Assembly (NCBI GenBank): GCA_045532055.1 | Contig: JAZSFF010000008.1 | Span: 1-41,334, forward strand | Length of the DNA: 41,334 nucleotides | Source: SIG440 sp045532055 | GTDB taxonomy: Bacteria > Bacillota > Clostridia > Monoglobales > Monoglobaceae | Direction of reading: 5' to 3' | Shown: positions 8,075-16,160 of the stretch, in pieces | Layout: every line of letters begins with the position of its first letter | Position numbering within the stretch: position 1 is the stretch's first letter | Notes under the pieces: generated by a model | Databases searched by the model: none | The model's input: the letters and a program-made list of their open reading frames with translations, nothing else | What the model was told of the DNA's origin: nothing | Made by a program: the position numbers and the translations under genes

Positions 8075-8602
8075 GTGAAAAAATTTTTAAAAGGAATCAG
8101 AGGAAAACAGGTATTGGTGTCGCTCCTGGCCATAATGGTAATAGCAGCAGGATATTATCGGTTCACTGTAGATAAAAACAGTCTGACTTTGCCTGTTACA
8201 GGGGATATTTTGCCAGTTGAGGAACAGACTGCAACAATGGATAGTGTCGAGGATACAGATTATTTTGCAAAGGCACGATATGAGAGAGACTGCGCAAGAT
8301 CAGAGGCGGTTGAGATGCTTATGGTTGCAGCAGTTTCAAAGGATGGCAACTCTGAAAGTGTTGGTTTGAATAATCAAAAGATAGAGCAGTATGCAAAGAG
8401 TGCAGAAAACGAGACAGCAATAGAGAATATGGTGAAGTCAAAGGGTTATGATGATTGTGTGGCATTTGTTGACGATGCTGGGGTAAGGGTAATAGTTAAA
8501 GCGGAGAAACTGGATTCTGTGGGAGTTGCTAAAATCAAGGATATAATTATTGACCAGACCGGAGTAAAACCTACGGAAATAAAGATTTCCAGCAAAAATT
8601 GA
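8075..8602 (+). CDS. spoIIIAH: Stage III sporulation protein AH, partner of SpoIIQ
   Basis: In B. subtilis SpoIIIAH crosses the mother-cell membrane and binds SpoIIQ from the forespore through a YscJ/FliF-like domain. The 175-residue protein has a basic start, one transmembrane helix (~13-28, VLVSLLAIMVIAAGYY), a variable linker with coiled-coil character, and a C-terminal domain containing NMVKSKGYDDCVAFVDDAG and VIVKAEKLDSVGVAKIKDII. GTG start at 8075 with GGGAGAGGA upstream. The B. subtilis protein is longer (~218 residues); the difference lies in the linker. Last gene of the operon, followed by a terminator. Confidence 0.94.
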   Translation: MKKFLKGIRGKQVLVSLLAIMVIAAGYYRFTVDKNSLTLPVTGDILPVEEQTATMDSVEDTDYFAKARYERDCARSEAVEMLMVAAVSKDGNSESVGLNNQKIEQYAKSAENETAIENMVKSKGYDDCVAFVDDAGVRVIVKAEKLDSVGVAKIKDIIIDQTGVKPTEIKISSKN

Positions 8603-8624
8603 GTGTACCTCCAAATAAAGTGGG

Positions 8625-8667
8625 ACGGCTGTCTGCAAATGGTTGCAGGCGGTCGTTTTGCTTTTTT
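8625..8667 (+). terminator. Rho-independent terminator of the spoIIIA operon
   Basis: A 13-bp stem (8626-8638 with 8643-8655, including G-T pairs), a 4-base loop ATGG, then TTTTGCTTTTTT. Confidence 0.85.
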
Positions 8668-8696
8668 AAATGCAAAATATTTTTCAATAAATCGAC

Positions 8697-8725
8697 TTGA
8701 AAAAAGGAAAATAATGTAGTATACT
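8697..8725 (+). promoter_or_regulatory. Sigma-A promoter of the decarboxylase pump gene
   Basis: TTGAAA (8697-8702), 17-bp spacer, TATACT (8720-8725). The start would be near 8732, about 43 bases before the ATG. Confidence 0.7.
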
Positions 8726-8774
8726 AATCTGTGTTGTTTATACATTAATCAAAAATATCTTTGGAGGATTACAG

Positions 8775-9863
8775 ATGGAAATAATTTACGAAAACATTCT
8801 AAACATTGAATGGCAACAAATTGTAATGTGGGTTATCGGTGGTATACTCATATACCTTGCTATTAAAAAAGAAATGGAACCTACATTGCTTTTGCCCATG
8901 GGCTTTGGTGCTATTTTGGTAAACCTGCCGTTTTCAGGTGCGGTAGAGACTTTGGATGTTTTGTTTAGCGCAGGTATTTCAAACGAACTCTTTCCGCTGA
9001 TACTGTTTATTGGTATTGGTGCCATGATTGACTTTGGACCACTGCTTTCAAACCCCAAACTTATGATATTCGGCGCTGCGGCACAGTTTGGTATATTCTT
9101 TACACTTTGTTTCGCATCAATGTTCTTTGATTTGAAAGATTCGGCAGCTATTGCTATTATCGGTGCGGCTGACGGACCTACCTCTATTGTTGTTGCTCAG
9201 GCTCTGGGAACAAAGTATCTGGGTGCAATTATGGTTGCGGCATATTCATACATGGCTCTTGTTCCTATTATACAGCCGCCTGTTATCAAATTGCTCACCA
9301 CGAAAAAAGAACGTATGATAAAAATGGAGTATGTCCAGAAAGAAGTTTCAAAAACAACAAAAATTTTGTTCCCAATCGTAATAACAGTTATTGCAGGACT
9401 TGTGGCGCCTGATTCCGTTGCACTTGTGGGATTCCTTATGTTTGGCAACCTTATCCGTGAGTGCGGTGTGCTGAACTCACTCTCTGAGACTGCACAAAAA
9501 TCTTTGGCGAACATTGTTACAATATTCCTTGGCATAACAATTTCATTGCGTATGCAGGCTGCGGAGTTTTTGACAGCAGAGACCCTCTTGATACTTGCCC
9601 TTGGACTTGTAGCTTTTATATTTGATACTGCGGGCGGTGTTTTGTTTGCAAAGGCAATTAACCTTTTCTCGAAGAAGAAAATCAACCCAATGATAGGTGC
9701 AGCAGGGATCTCTGCATTCCCAATGTCAGGTCGTGTGGTGCACAAGATGGGACTTCAGGAAGACCCACAGAACTTCCTGCTTATGCATTCCATCGGTGTA
9801 AATGTTTCCGGACAAATTGCATCTGTTATTGCTGGCGGTATGATACTCAACTTCTTTATGTAA
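8775..9863 (+). CDS. oadB: Na+-translocating carboxylic-acid decarboxylase, beta subunit
   Basis: Integral membrane subunit of the oxaloacetate/methylmalonyl-CoA/glutaconyl-CoA decarboxylase family, which couples decarboxylation of a biotin-bound carboxyl group to Na+ export. The 362-residue protein has about nine hydrophobic segments, the signature GAADGPTSIVVAQALG (~135-150), and the conserved C-terminal block SAFPMSGRVVHKMG ... HSIGVNVSGQIASVIAGG. ATG start with TTGGAGGA 7 bases upstream. The carboxyltransferase and biotin-carrier subunits are not in the window, so the substrate (hence oadB, gcdB or mmdB) cannot be decided. The downstream small gene is the likely gamma-type partner. Confidence 0.93.
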   Translation: MEIIYENILNIEWQQIVMWVIGGILIYLAIKKEMEPTLLLPMGFGAILVNLPFSGAVETLDVLFSAGISNELFPLILFIGIGAMIDFGPLLSNPKLMIFGAAAQFGIFFTLCFASMFFDLKDSAAIAIIGAADGPTSIVVAQALGTKYLGAIMVAAYSYMALVPIIQPPVIKLLTTKKERMIKMEYVQKEVSKTTKILFPIVITVIAGLVAPDSVALVGFLMFGNLIRECGVLNSLSETAQKSLANIVTIFLGITISLRMQAAEFLTAETLLILALGLVAFIFDTAGGVLFAKAINLFSKKKINPMIGAAGISAFPMSGRVVHKMGLQEDPQNFLLMHSIGVNVSGQIASVIAGGMILNFFM

Positions 9864-9897
9864 TTTGGATTGATTTGATGAAAGGATGATTTAGATT

Positions 9898-10029
9898 ATG
9901 AATATAAATCCTATGAACTTTGTTACCAACCTTTATTATATGGGGGTTGGTATGCTGGGTATATTTATTGTAATTGGTGCTATAGTACTCTTGACAATGT
10001 TCCTCAATAAAATAACAACCAAAAAATAA
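9898..10029 (+). CDS. OadG-like small membrane subunit (43 aa)
   Basis: A 43-residue ORF with one transmembrane helix (~16-36, VGMLGIFIVIGAIVLLTMFL) and a short basic tail (NKITTKK). The ATG at 9898 follows AAAGGATG at 9881-9888. It starts 34 bases after the beta subunit and fits the small gamma (OadG-like) partner that assembles sodium-pumping decarboxylases. It is much shorter than classical OadG (~80 residues) and lacks that subunit's soluble C-terminus. The role is inferred from position and topology. Confidence 0.75.
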   Translation: MNINPMNFVTNLYYMGVGMLGIFIVIGAIVLLTMFLNKITTKK

Positions 10030-10072
10030 AACAATTATAATTAAAAGATAGAATTGTATGGGAGATATCATT

Positions 10073-11491
10073 ATGAGAAAGACAAAGGTTATATGTACGA
10101 TAGGCCCAGCTTGTGAAAATCAAGAAGTGCTGGAAAAAATGTGTCTTGAGGGAATGAATGTTGCACGTCTTAATTTTTCCCATGGGACGCATGAGGAACA
10201 CCAGAACAAAATTGAACTGATAAAAAAAGTCAGGGAAAAGCTGGGACTGCCCATTGCGATTATGCTTGATACAAAAGGCCCCGAGTATAGAATAAAGACA
10301 TTTGAAAATAAAAAAATAAATCTTTGTGATGGTGATATTTTCACTTTTACAACTGAGGATGTTGTGGGTGATAACAGCCGTGTATCAGTCAATTATGACC
10401 AATTAATCGATGAGCTTAGCATAGGTGATACAATATCTGTCAACAATGGACTTGTGATTTTCAAAGTAAAAGAATTGAATGGCACAAATGCAGTATGTCA
10501 GGTTGTGGTAGGCGGTGAGATTTCTGACAGAAAAAGCATGAACTTTCCGGGAAGGGTTATGCGACATGAATTTTTGAGCCAGCAGGATAAAGAGGATTTG
10601 CTTTTTGGTATAAAGAATGAAGTTGATTTTGTTGCGGCTTCTTTCGTTTCCAGAAAACGAGATGTTGAGGATATGCGCAACTTTCTCAATGAAAACGGCG
10701 GAAACGATATCGATATTATTGCAAAAATAGAAAACCGTAGCGGTGTGGAAAATATTGAAGAAATTTGCGAGATTGCAGATGGTATAATGATTGCCAGAGG
10801 TGATTTAGGGGTCGAAATCCCATTTGTAGAGGTTCCTGCGGTTCAGAAATATCTTATCAATAAGTGCCGTCTTTTGGGCAGTCGTGTGATTACTGCAACA
10901 GAAATGTTGGAATCTATGATGCATAACCCACGGCCTACAAGGGCGGAACTTTCTGATGTTGCCAATGCGGTGTATGACGGTACGTCTGCGGTTATGCTTT
11001 CGGGAGAAACGGCGTCGGGCAAGTATCCTGTTGAGGCTGTAAAAAATATGGTGGAAATTGTGAAATTTACAGAGCTTGGCATACATTATGACAAACGCTT
11101 TAGGAAAGCTGAATTTGAAATAAGAAGTATTCTTGATGCTATTTCTCACTCGACTTGCTCTATGGCAATAGATGTCAATGCAAAATGTATTGTTGTCAGT
11201 TCTATAAGTGGGAAGACGGCTCGAATGGTTAGCCGATTTAGGTGCCCTGTTGATATTGTTGGGATGACAACCTCTGAAAAAGTTTGGAGAAAATTGAACC
11301 TTAGTTGGGGTGTAACTCCGGTTATGTGTGAGGAATTTAACTCTATTGAGGTAATGTTCTATAACGCAGTAAACCAGGCGAAGAAGATTTTTGAGCTTTC
11401 GGTGGGAGATAATGTGGTATTGACTGGCGGTCAGGTTAACGGACAGTCTGGCAATACAAATCTTATTAAAGTAGAAAGAATAAGCAGATAG
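10073..11491 (+). CDS. pyk: Pyruvate kinase
   Basis: Glycolytic conversion of phosphoenolpyruvate and ADP to pyruvate and ATP. It is 472 residues from the ATG at 10073, preferred over the in-frame ATG at 10058 because GGGAGA (10060-10065) serves as its ribosome-binding site. Motifs: TKVICTIGPAC, NVARLNFSHGTHEEH, LDTKGPEYR, the substrate/metal region IIAKIENRSG and IARGDLGVEIPF, then ITATEMLESM and GTSAVMLSGETASGKYP. The allosteric C-domain is present, but not the extra PEP-utilising domain found in Bacillus pyruvate kinase. It lies 43 bases after the OadG-like gene with no clear promoter between, so co-transcription with the sodium pump genes is possible. Confidence 0.96.
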   Translation: MRKTKVICTIGPACENQEVLEKMCLEGMNVARLNFSHGTHEEHQNKIELIKKVREKLGLPIAIMLDTKGPEYRIKTFENKKINLCDGDIFTFTTEDVVGDNSRVSVNYDQLIDELSIGDTISVNNGLVIFKVKELNGTNAVCQVVVGGEISDRKSMNFPGRVMRHEFLSQQDKEDLLFGIKNEVDFVAASFVSRKRDVEDMRNFLNENGGNDIDIIAKIENRSGVENIEEICEIADGIMIARGDLGVEIPFVEVPAVQKYLINKCRLLGSRVITATEMLESMMHNPRPTRAELSDVANAVYDGTSAVMLSGETASGKYPVEAVKNMVEIVKFTELGIHYDKRFRKAEFEIRSILDAISHSTCSMAIDVNAKCIVVSSISGKTARMVSRFRCPVDIVGMTTSEKVWRKLNLSWGVTPVMCEEFNSIEVMFYNAVNQAKKIFELSVGDNVVLTGGQVNGQSGNTNLIKVERISR

Positions 11492-11494
11492 CAA

Positions 11495-11528
11495 AAAAAC
11501 AGAGGCTGACACATCAGCCTCTGTTTTT
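11495..11528. terminator. Bidirectional terminator between pyk and the convergent kinase gene
   Basis: A perfect 15-bp stem (11495-11509 with 11514-11528) with A-tract on one side, T-tract on the other and a CACA loop. It serves pyk on the plus strand and the kinase ending at 11539 on the minus strand. Confidence 0.9.
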
Positions 11529-11538
11529 ATACTTTAAA

Positions 11539-12369
11539 TCAGCCAAGCATTCTTATGAGCTTGGGAAGTGCCGGCTCAAATGCCGCGCCATACCAATGGT
11601 TGTCAAGCTGGGCAGTCATTTTGATGCATTCAACAGCATAATCTGCAGCGATTTTTGCTGCATCAAAAGCACTCTTGCCACGGGTTAACGCACCAACAAA
11701 GGCAGATGCATATATATCCCCTGTTCCGTGACAACTGTTTTCCAGCAGGTCATGTTCATAATATGAATACAGACCATTTTCATAAACTACAACACCGGTT
11801 TTGCCCTCTTGATACGAAATACCGGTTAGAATTATATTTTTACAGCCAATATCTATGAGCTTTTCAATCAGCAAGTCTATATAAGCCCTGTCATATTTGG
11901 TCTTATACTCAACTCCTGTGAGAAAACAGGATTCTGTGATGTTTGGAACAACATAATCGGCTTTTGCACACAAACCTTTCATTGCTTCCACAAAATCTGC
12001 ATCAAAACCGGGGTAAAGTTTGCCGTTGTCAGCCATAGCAGGGTCAACAATCAGCTTGGAATTTGATTTTGTCGCAGATGCGAAAATATCTGCAACATAG
12101 TCAATCTGTTTTGTGCTGCCAAGGTATCCGGTGTAGATTGCATCAAATTTGATATTTTCTTTTTCCCAATGTTCTTTGATTTTGGGCATATCATCGGTCA
12201 GATCTCGGAAAGTATAGCCTGAAAAGCCTGCTGTGTGTGTAGAAAGAACAGCAGAGGGAAGAACAGCAGTTTCAATGCCGCAAGCTGAGATAATAGGCAA
12301 GGCAACGGTCAGTGAACACTGTCCCACGCACGAAATATCCTGAATGGTAAGTAATCTCTTGTAATCCAT
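11539..12369 (-). CDS. Pyridoxal/pyridoxamine kinase, ribokinase superfamily
   Basis: Phosphorylates B6 vitamers to salvage pyridoxal/pyridoxamine phosphate. This 276-residue protein shows the family start LLTIQDISCVGQCSLTVALP, the STHTAGF segment, IVDPAMADNGKLYPGFD (~107-123), VVPNITESCFLTG (~140-152) and the catalytic loop SCHGTGDIYASAF with Asp ~218. The closest named relatives are PdxY/PdxK. The ATG is preceded by AAAGGAG. The gene diverges from a MocR/PdxR-type regulator, the usual arrangement for B6-salvage genes, so control by that regulator is likely if it is still functional. Confidence 0.9.
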   Translation of the reverse strand: MDYKRLLTIQDISCVGQCSLTVALPIISACGIETAVLPSAVLSTHTAGFSGYTFRDLTDDMPKIKEHWEKENIKFDAIYTGYLGSTKQIDYVADIFASATKSNSKLIVDPAMADNGKLYPGFDADFVEAMKGLCAKADYVVPNITESCFLTGVEYKTKYDRAYIDLLIEKLIDIGCKNIILTGISYQEGKTGVVVYENGLYSYYEHDLLENSCHGTGDIYASAFVGALTRGKSAFDAAKIAADYAVECIKMTAQLDNHWYGAAFEPALPKLIRMLG

Positions 12370-12372
12370 GAA

Positions 12373-12453
12373 AAAAAACTCCTTTACAAATAAGCTTTAA
12401 TATACTATAATATAAAACTGATAATATATAAATAGTCAAAAAAGGAGTTTTTT
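12373..12453. promoter_or_regulatory. Overlapping divergent promoters and a 13-bp inverted repeat
   Basis: Plus strand: TTTACA (12383-12388), 17 bp, TATAAT (12406-12411), directed at the regulator. Minus strand: TTGACT (12439-12434) with an AT-rich -10 overlapping 12409-12416, directed at the kinase. The flanks form a perfect 13-bp inverted repeat (12373-12385 and 12441-12453), each half containing CTCCTTT or AAAGGAG. The left half is the kinase Shine-Dalgarno; the right half lies 16 bases before the regulator ATG, too far for a normal one, so the repeat could also be an operator. Confidence 0.5.
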
Positions 12454-12463
12454 ATATAACCAG

Positions 12464-13516
12464 ATGAAAAATAAAAAGTATTTAACTCTATACCATGACA
12501 TAAAGGAAAGAATACTCTGCGGGGGATACAAAGCGGGTGAAAAACTTCCGTCAAAGCGCATCACGGCAGATAAAACGGGGTACAGTGTAATCACAGTTGA
12601 AAAAGCATACAATATGCTGATTGACGAGGGCTATATAGAATCAAGAGAACGAAGTGGATATTACGTTTGTGAACTTGATATACTTATGCCCGGGAAAAAG
12701 TTTGCTAAGCAACCGGTTTGGTCTTATCTTGATGAAAAAAATGAAACCCTGCCAAATCATGATTTTGAATACCAGTTGTGGTTCAAAACCATACGCAGGG
12801 TTATATCAGATAAGGGTGAACGTCTTTTTGTAAAGTCCCCCAACAAAGGCTGTGCTGTTTTGCGAAATGCAGTGGCGGATTATCTTTTGAGATATCGAGG
12901 AATGGTTGCAGACCCCAGTCGCATTATAATTGGTTCAGGGGCGGAGCAACTGTACGAAACTGTGGTCAAAATACTTGGCCGTGACAAGGTGTACGGGATT
13001 GAAAATCCATCCTATGCTCAGATTGAGGCTGTATATCAGGGTGAGGGAGTAAGTATTCAAAAACTCAGGATGGGCAACGACGGAATTGAACGCCGTGCAA
13101 TAAAAAATGGAGGATTTGATGTCCTCCATGTGACGCCCTTTTGCAGTTATCCTACCGGTGTAACCACATCAGTGACCAAGCGTTATGAATATCTCAAGTG
13201 GGCAGGCGAGGGCCGGTACATAGTGGAGGATGATTTTAACAGTGAGTTTTTCATCCCCGGCCAGCCCATAGAATCCCTGTATTCCCTCGATATAAATGAT
13301 TCAGTGATTTACATAAATACATTTTCAAAAAGTCTTTCGCCCTCTATGCGTATGGGATATATGATTTTGCCACCCCAATTAATATCCGTTTTTGACGAAA
13401 GGCTGGGACAGTTTTCCTGTACCGTACCTGTGCTCGACCAGTATGTGCTTGCAGAATTCATCGCCAGTGGGAATTTTGAAAGACATCTCAACCGCATGCG
13501 TCGCAAGATGAAATAG
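12464..13516 (+). CDS. MocR/PdxR-type regulator (GntR HTH + aminotransferase fold), C-terminally truncated
   Basis: An N-terminal GntR winged helix-turn-helix (~1-70: YHDIKERILCGGYKAGEKLP, SVITVEKAYNMLIDEGYI) is fused to a class I aminotransferase-like, PLP-binding domain. Markers of the latter are GSGAEQLYETVVKIL, YIVEDDFNSEF (PLP-contacting Asp) and YINTFSKSLSPSMRMGY, whose FSKSLSP holds the PLP lysine. Family members are normally ~450-480 residues. This one is 350 and stops at HLNRMRRKMK, just where the C-terminal small domain (~100 residues) should begin. The stop codon directly abuts the end of the convergent trpB. DNA binding may remain; PLP-dependent sensing is doubtful. Confidence 0.85.
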   Translation: MKNKKYLTLYHDIKERILCGGYKAGEKLPSKRITADKTGYSVITVEKAYNMLIDEGYIESRERSGYYVCELDILMPGKKFAKQPVWSYLDEKNETLPNHDFEYQLWFKTIRRVISDKGERLFVKSPNKGCAVLRNAVADYLLRYRGMVADPSRIIIGSGAEQLYETVVKILGRDKVYGIENPSYAQIEAVYQGEGVSIQKLRMGNDGIERRAIKNGGFDVLHVTPFCSYPTGVTTSVTKRYEYLKWAGEGRYIVEDDFNSEFFIPGQPIESLYSLDINDSVIYINTFSKSLSPSMRMGYMILPPQLISVFDERLGQFSCTVPVLDQYVLAEFIASGNFERHLNRMRRKMK

Positions 13517-14734
13517 TTATCTTATGCCATAATGTTCAATAACATAATCCATATCTTTGTCGCCTCTGCCTGAAAGGTTGATTAACACAGAACCCTTGCC
13601 CATCTTTTTGGCAAGTTTCATTCCATAGGCTACAGCGTGTGAACTTTCAATGGCGGGAATTATACCCTCAAGTCTTGAAAGTTTGAAGAAAGCATCAATG
13701 GTTTCGTCGTCGGATACCACATCATATTTTACACGACCCAAATCCTGCAAGAAAGCGTGTTCGGGACCAGATGACGGATAGTCAAGACCGCTTGCGACAG
13801 AATAAACAGGTGCAGGCTCGCCGTTTTCGTCTTTCAGCATGATGCTGTTGAAACCATGCATAATACCTTCAGTGCCGTATTTAAGACTTGCGGCATGGTC
13901 TCCAAGGGTTTCGCCTCTGCCAAGAGGTTCAATGCCGTATATGTCAACGGGGTCATTGAGAAATCCTGAGAACAATCCCATGGCATTTGAACCGCCACCC
14001 ACACAGGCAACAATGGCATCAGGCAATTCCCCAGTCATGGAAACAAATTGTTCTCTTGCTTCAATACCAACCACACTCTGGAAATCTCTTACCATCATGG
14101 GGAATGGGTGTGGCCCTACAACCGAACCTATGCAGTATATAGAATCTTTATAATCCTTAGCATAAGCGTCAAAGGCTGCGTCAACAGCTTCTTTCATTGT
14201 TTGGGCACCATCGGTTACTTCCACCACATTTGCACCAAGAATTTTCATCCTTGCTACATTGGGTGCCTGTTTTTTGATATCTACAGCTCCCATATATATA
14301 TCACATTCAAGGCCAAAGTAGGCCGCTGCAGTGGCAAGAGCCACGCCGTGCTGACCAGCTCCGGTTTCGGCTATTACCTTCTTTTTGCCCATATACTTTG
14401 CAAGCAAAGCCTCTCCCATACAGTGGTTCAGCTTGTGTGCTCCGGTATGGTTAAGGTCCTCACGTTTTACATAAAGTTGTACATTTCCTATAGACTCAGA
14501 AAGTCTTTCAAGGTGTGAAATAGGTGTAGGTCTGCCCTGGAACTCTTTTCTAATCCGTCTTAACTCGTTTATAAACTTTCTGGATTTGCAAATGGTGAGA
14601 TAAGCCTCAGAAATCTCTTCCATTGCTTTTTTTAATTCATCAGATACATATGTGCCGCCATATTTGCCAAAGAAACCGTTGTCATCGGGATAGTTTTTGA
14701 AATATGTATTAAATTCAATTCCGTTGTAATTCAT
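13517..14734 (-). CDS. trpB: Tryptophan synthase beta chain (orphan trpB)
   Basis: Condenses indole with serine to tryptophan, using PLP. It is 405 residues from the ATG at 14734, chosen because GGGAGG stands 8 bases upstream; an upstream in-frame start would add 13 residues. Motifs: KYGGTYV, KREDLNHTGAHKLNH with the PLP lysine ~101 (canonical form HKINN), AETGAGQHGVA with the catalytic Glu ~123, GGGSNAMG (phosphate loop), SGLDYPSSGPEHAFL and SGRGDKD. All catalytic residues I can recognise are present. No trpA or other trp gene is nearby, so it may work on free indole or with a distant TrpA. It is preceded by a T-box leader. Confidence 0.95.
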   Translation of the reverse strand: MNYNGIEFNTYFKNYPDDNGFFGKYGGTYVSDELKKAMEEISEAYLTICKSRKFINELRRIRKEFQGRPTPISHLERLSESIGNVQLYVKREDLNHTGAHKLNHCMGEALLAKYMGKKKVIAETGAGQHGVALATAAAYFGLECDIYMGAVDIKKQAPNVARMKILGANVVEVTDGAQTMKEAVDAAFDAYAKDYKDSIYCIGSVVGPHPFPMMVRDFQSVVGIEAREQFVSMTGELPDAIVACVGGGSNAMGLFSGFLNDPVDIYGIEPLGRGETLGDHAASLKYGTEGIMHGFNSIMLKDENGEPAPVYSVASGLDYPSSGPEHAFLQDLGRVKYDVVSDDETIDAFFKLSRLEGIIPAIESSHAVAYGMKLAKKMGKGSVLINLSGRGDKDMDYVIEHYGIR

Positions 14735-14854
14735 TATAAATTCCTCCCAAAATAATTTATTAAAATAGTTCAAGGTCGCTATTCAAAGTCATTGCGCCAT
14801 CGTTTTACAAAAATAAACATAAAAATTCCTCCGCATGTATTTGCTGTGCGAAGA

Positions 14855-15128
14855 ACAAAAAAAGTCCTTGACAGCAAAATGTTTTGCCATCAAGGACGAA
14901 TATACATCATATCCGCGGTGCCACCTTGAATTCACGGAGCAAACCGTGCACTTTGCAGAGTACCAACATACTCTCGACTTCTGACGCCAGTCTTACGTCT
15001 GTGCATTTCTTCACAGCCCTCAGCAGTCCATATTACTCAGACAGCCTTTATGGAACTCACACCGTAATCCACTCGCTGAAAAAGACCGATTCTGACTTTT
15101 TTCTGCTTCAACAGTTTAAATATTAATT
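14855..15128 (-). promoter_or_regulatory. T-box riboswitch leader of trpB (tRNA-Trp responsive)
   Basis: On the minus strand the leader carries the hallmark T-box sequence AAGGTGGCACCGCGG (complement of 14913-14927), followed by a terminator hairpin. The bulge UGGC would pair with an NCCA end carrying discriminator G, as in bacterial tRNA-Trp. A UGG codon in a GAGUAAUA-UGG-ACUGC context (complement of 15028-15030) is a good specifier candidate, agreeing with tryptophan control of trpB. Uncharged tRNA-Trp would favour the antiterminator and switch trpB on. Boundaries are approximate; the specifier is by inspection. Confidence 0.92.
14857..14897 (-). terminator. T-box intrinsic terminator
   Basis: A 16-bp stem, with one G-U pair, formed by GTCCTTGACAGCAAAA (14864-14879) and TTTTGCCATCAAGGAC (14882-14897), followed on the minus strand by a run of T. 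It competes with the antiterminator that includes the T-box sequence. Confidence 0.9.
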
Positions 15129-15134
15129 TCTATT

Positions 15135-15163
15135 ATTGTAGCATTATACGATGGTTTTGTCAA
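15135..15163 (-). promoter_or_regulatory. Sigma-A promoter of the T-box/trpB transcript
   Basis: On the minus strand, TTGACA (15163-15158), 17-bp spacer, TACAAT (15140-15135). The start would be near 15128. Confidence 0.75.
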
Positions 15164-15245
15164 TAGTTTTTGATATAAAAAATCGGCACAGGCGTTCAGC
15201 TTTATGCGAAGAGTGATGACTTAAATCATACAGGTGCGCGTGAAA

Positions 15246-16145
15246 TCAATCACTGTAGTTTGAAAATTCGTTTTCTTTTATATAGTCAACAAAAACCTTT
15301 ATGCTTTTTGACATCCATTTATTTTTGTGATAAATAAGCTGCTTCCAGATATCTATATTCATATCACAAATATCAAGATAACACAAATTTCCTGATTCTA
15401 TCATATCATGGGTAACAAAATCAGGGAGAAATGAGAGCATATCCCCCTGAGCTATAAGGGAAGTAATCATATCAGTTCTTCCGATTTCGAGTATGGGAGT
15501 TATCTCTAATGATTTTTTTGCAAGCTCTTTATCAAAAACTTTTCTGTATCCTTGGCCGTATTCGGTTAAAATGAAAGGCTCGTTTATAATATCGTGAATT
15601 GATAATTTGTTTGCTCCGGCAAATTTTGACTTTGCATTTGCTACAAAGTGCATTGAAAGAGGTTGTTCCTTTGCAATAACATAGTCTTTGTGATATGAAT
15701 GGCTGTCGAGAGTAATAATAACATCTGCTTCGTTATGGTCAAGCATATCAAACATAACAGAAGTATCTGCGGTTGTGAACTTGACGGAAATAGAAGGATA
15801 CCTATTGTGAAAATCTATGTAGCTCTTGTTAATCATATCATCACATACAGAATCGGGAGTTACAATATGGATATGACCGCTACATTCCTTTTCCTCTTCA
15901 AGATTTTCTTTAAATTCATCAGTTAAGGCACGAATCTGATGAGCATAAGATACAAGCTCATGACCTCTTTCGGTAAGTGTTATAGTGTGATTTATTCTTT
16001 CAAACAAAAGACAACCAAGCTCCTCTTCAAGCTGTTTTATTTGAAAAGAAATGGTTGATTGGGAATAATCAAGTTGTTCTGCAGCCTTGGTAAAGCTGCC
16101 AAGCTCTGCCACATTAATAAATGTAATTAAATTGCGTAATTCCAT
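15246..16145 (-). CDS. LysR-family transcriptional regulator
   Basis: A 299-residue LysR-type regulator. The N-terminal winged helix-turn-helix (~1-60) contains ITFINVAELGSFTKAAEQL, YSQSTISFQIKQLEEELG and LFERINHTITLTERG. A linker helix and a periplasmic-binding-fold effector domain follow (~88-295, from GHIHIVTPDSVCDD). The ATG has GGAGG upstream. It is divergent from a sodium:solute symporter with 118 bases between, so that transporter is its likely target. The ligand is unknown. A LysR box lies in the shared intergenic region. Confidence 0.94.
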   Translation of the reverse strand: MELRNLITFINVAELGSFTKAAEQLDYSQSTISFQIKQLEEELGCLLFERINHTITLTERGHELVSYAHQIRALTDEFKENLEEEKECSGHIHIVTPDSVCDDMINKSYIDFHNRYPSISVKFTTADTSVMFDMLDHNEADVIITLDSHSYHKDYVIAKEQPLSMHFVANAKSKFAGANKLSIHDIINEPFILTEYGQGYRKVFDKELAKKSLEITPILEIGRTDMITSLIAQGDMLSFLPDFVTHDMIESGNLCYLDICDMNIDIWKQLIYHKNKWMSKSIKVFVDYIKENEFSNYSD

Positions 16146-16160
16146 TGCGTTTCCTCCAAT

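Noticed and set aside
15164..15245. Terminator of the LysR gene
   Set aside because: No stem with a T-tract could be built downstream of its stop; only partial G+C-rich complementarity is present.
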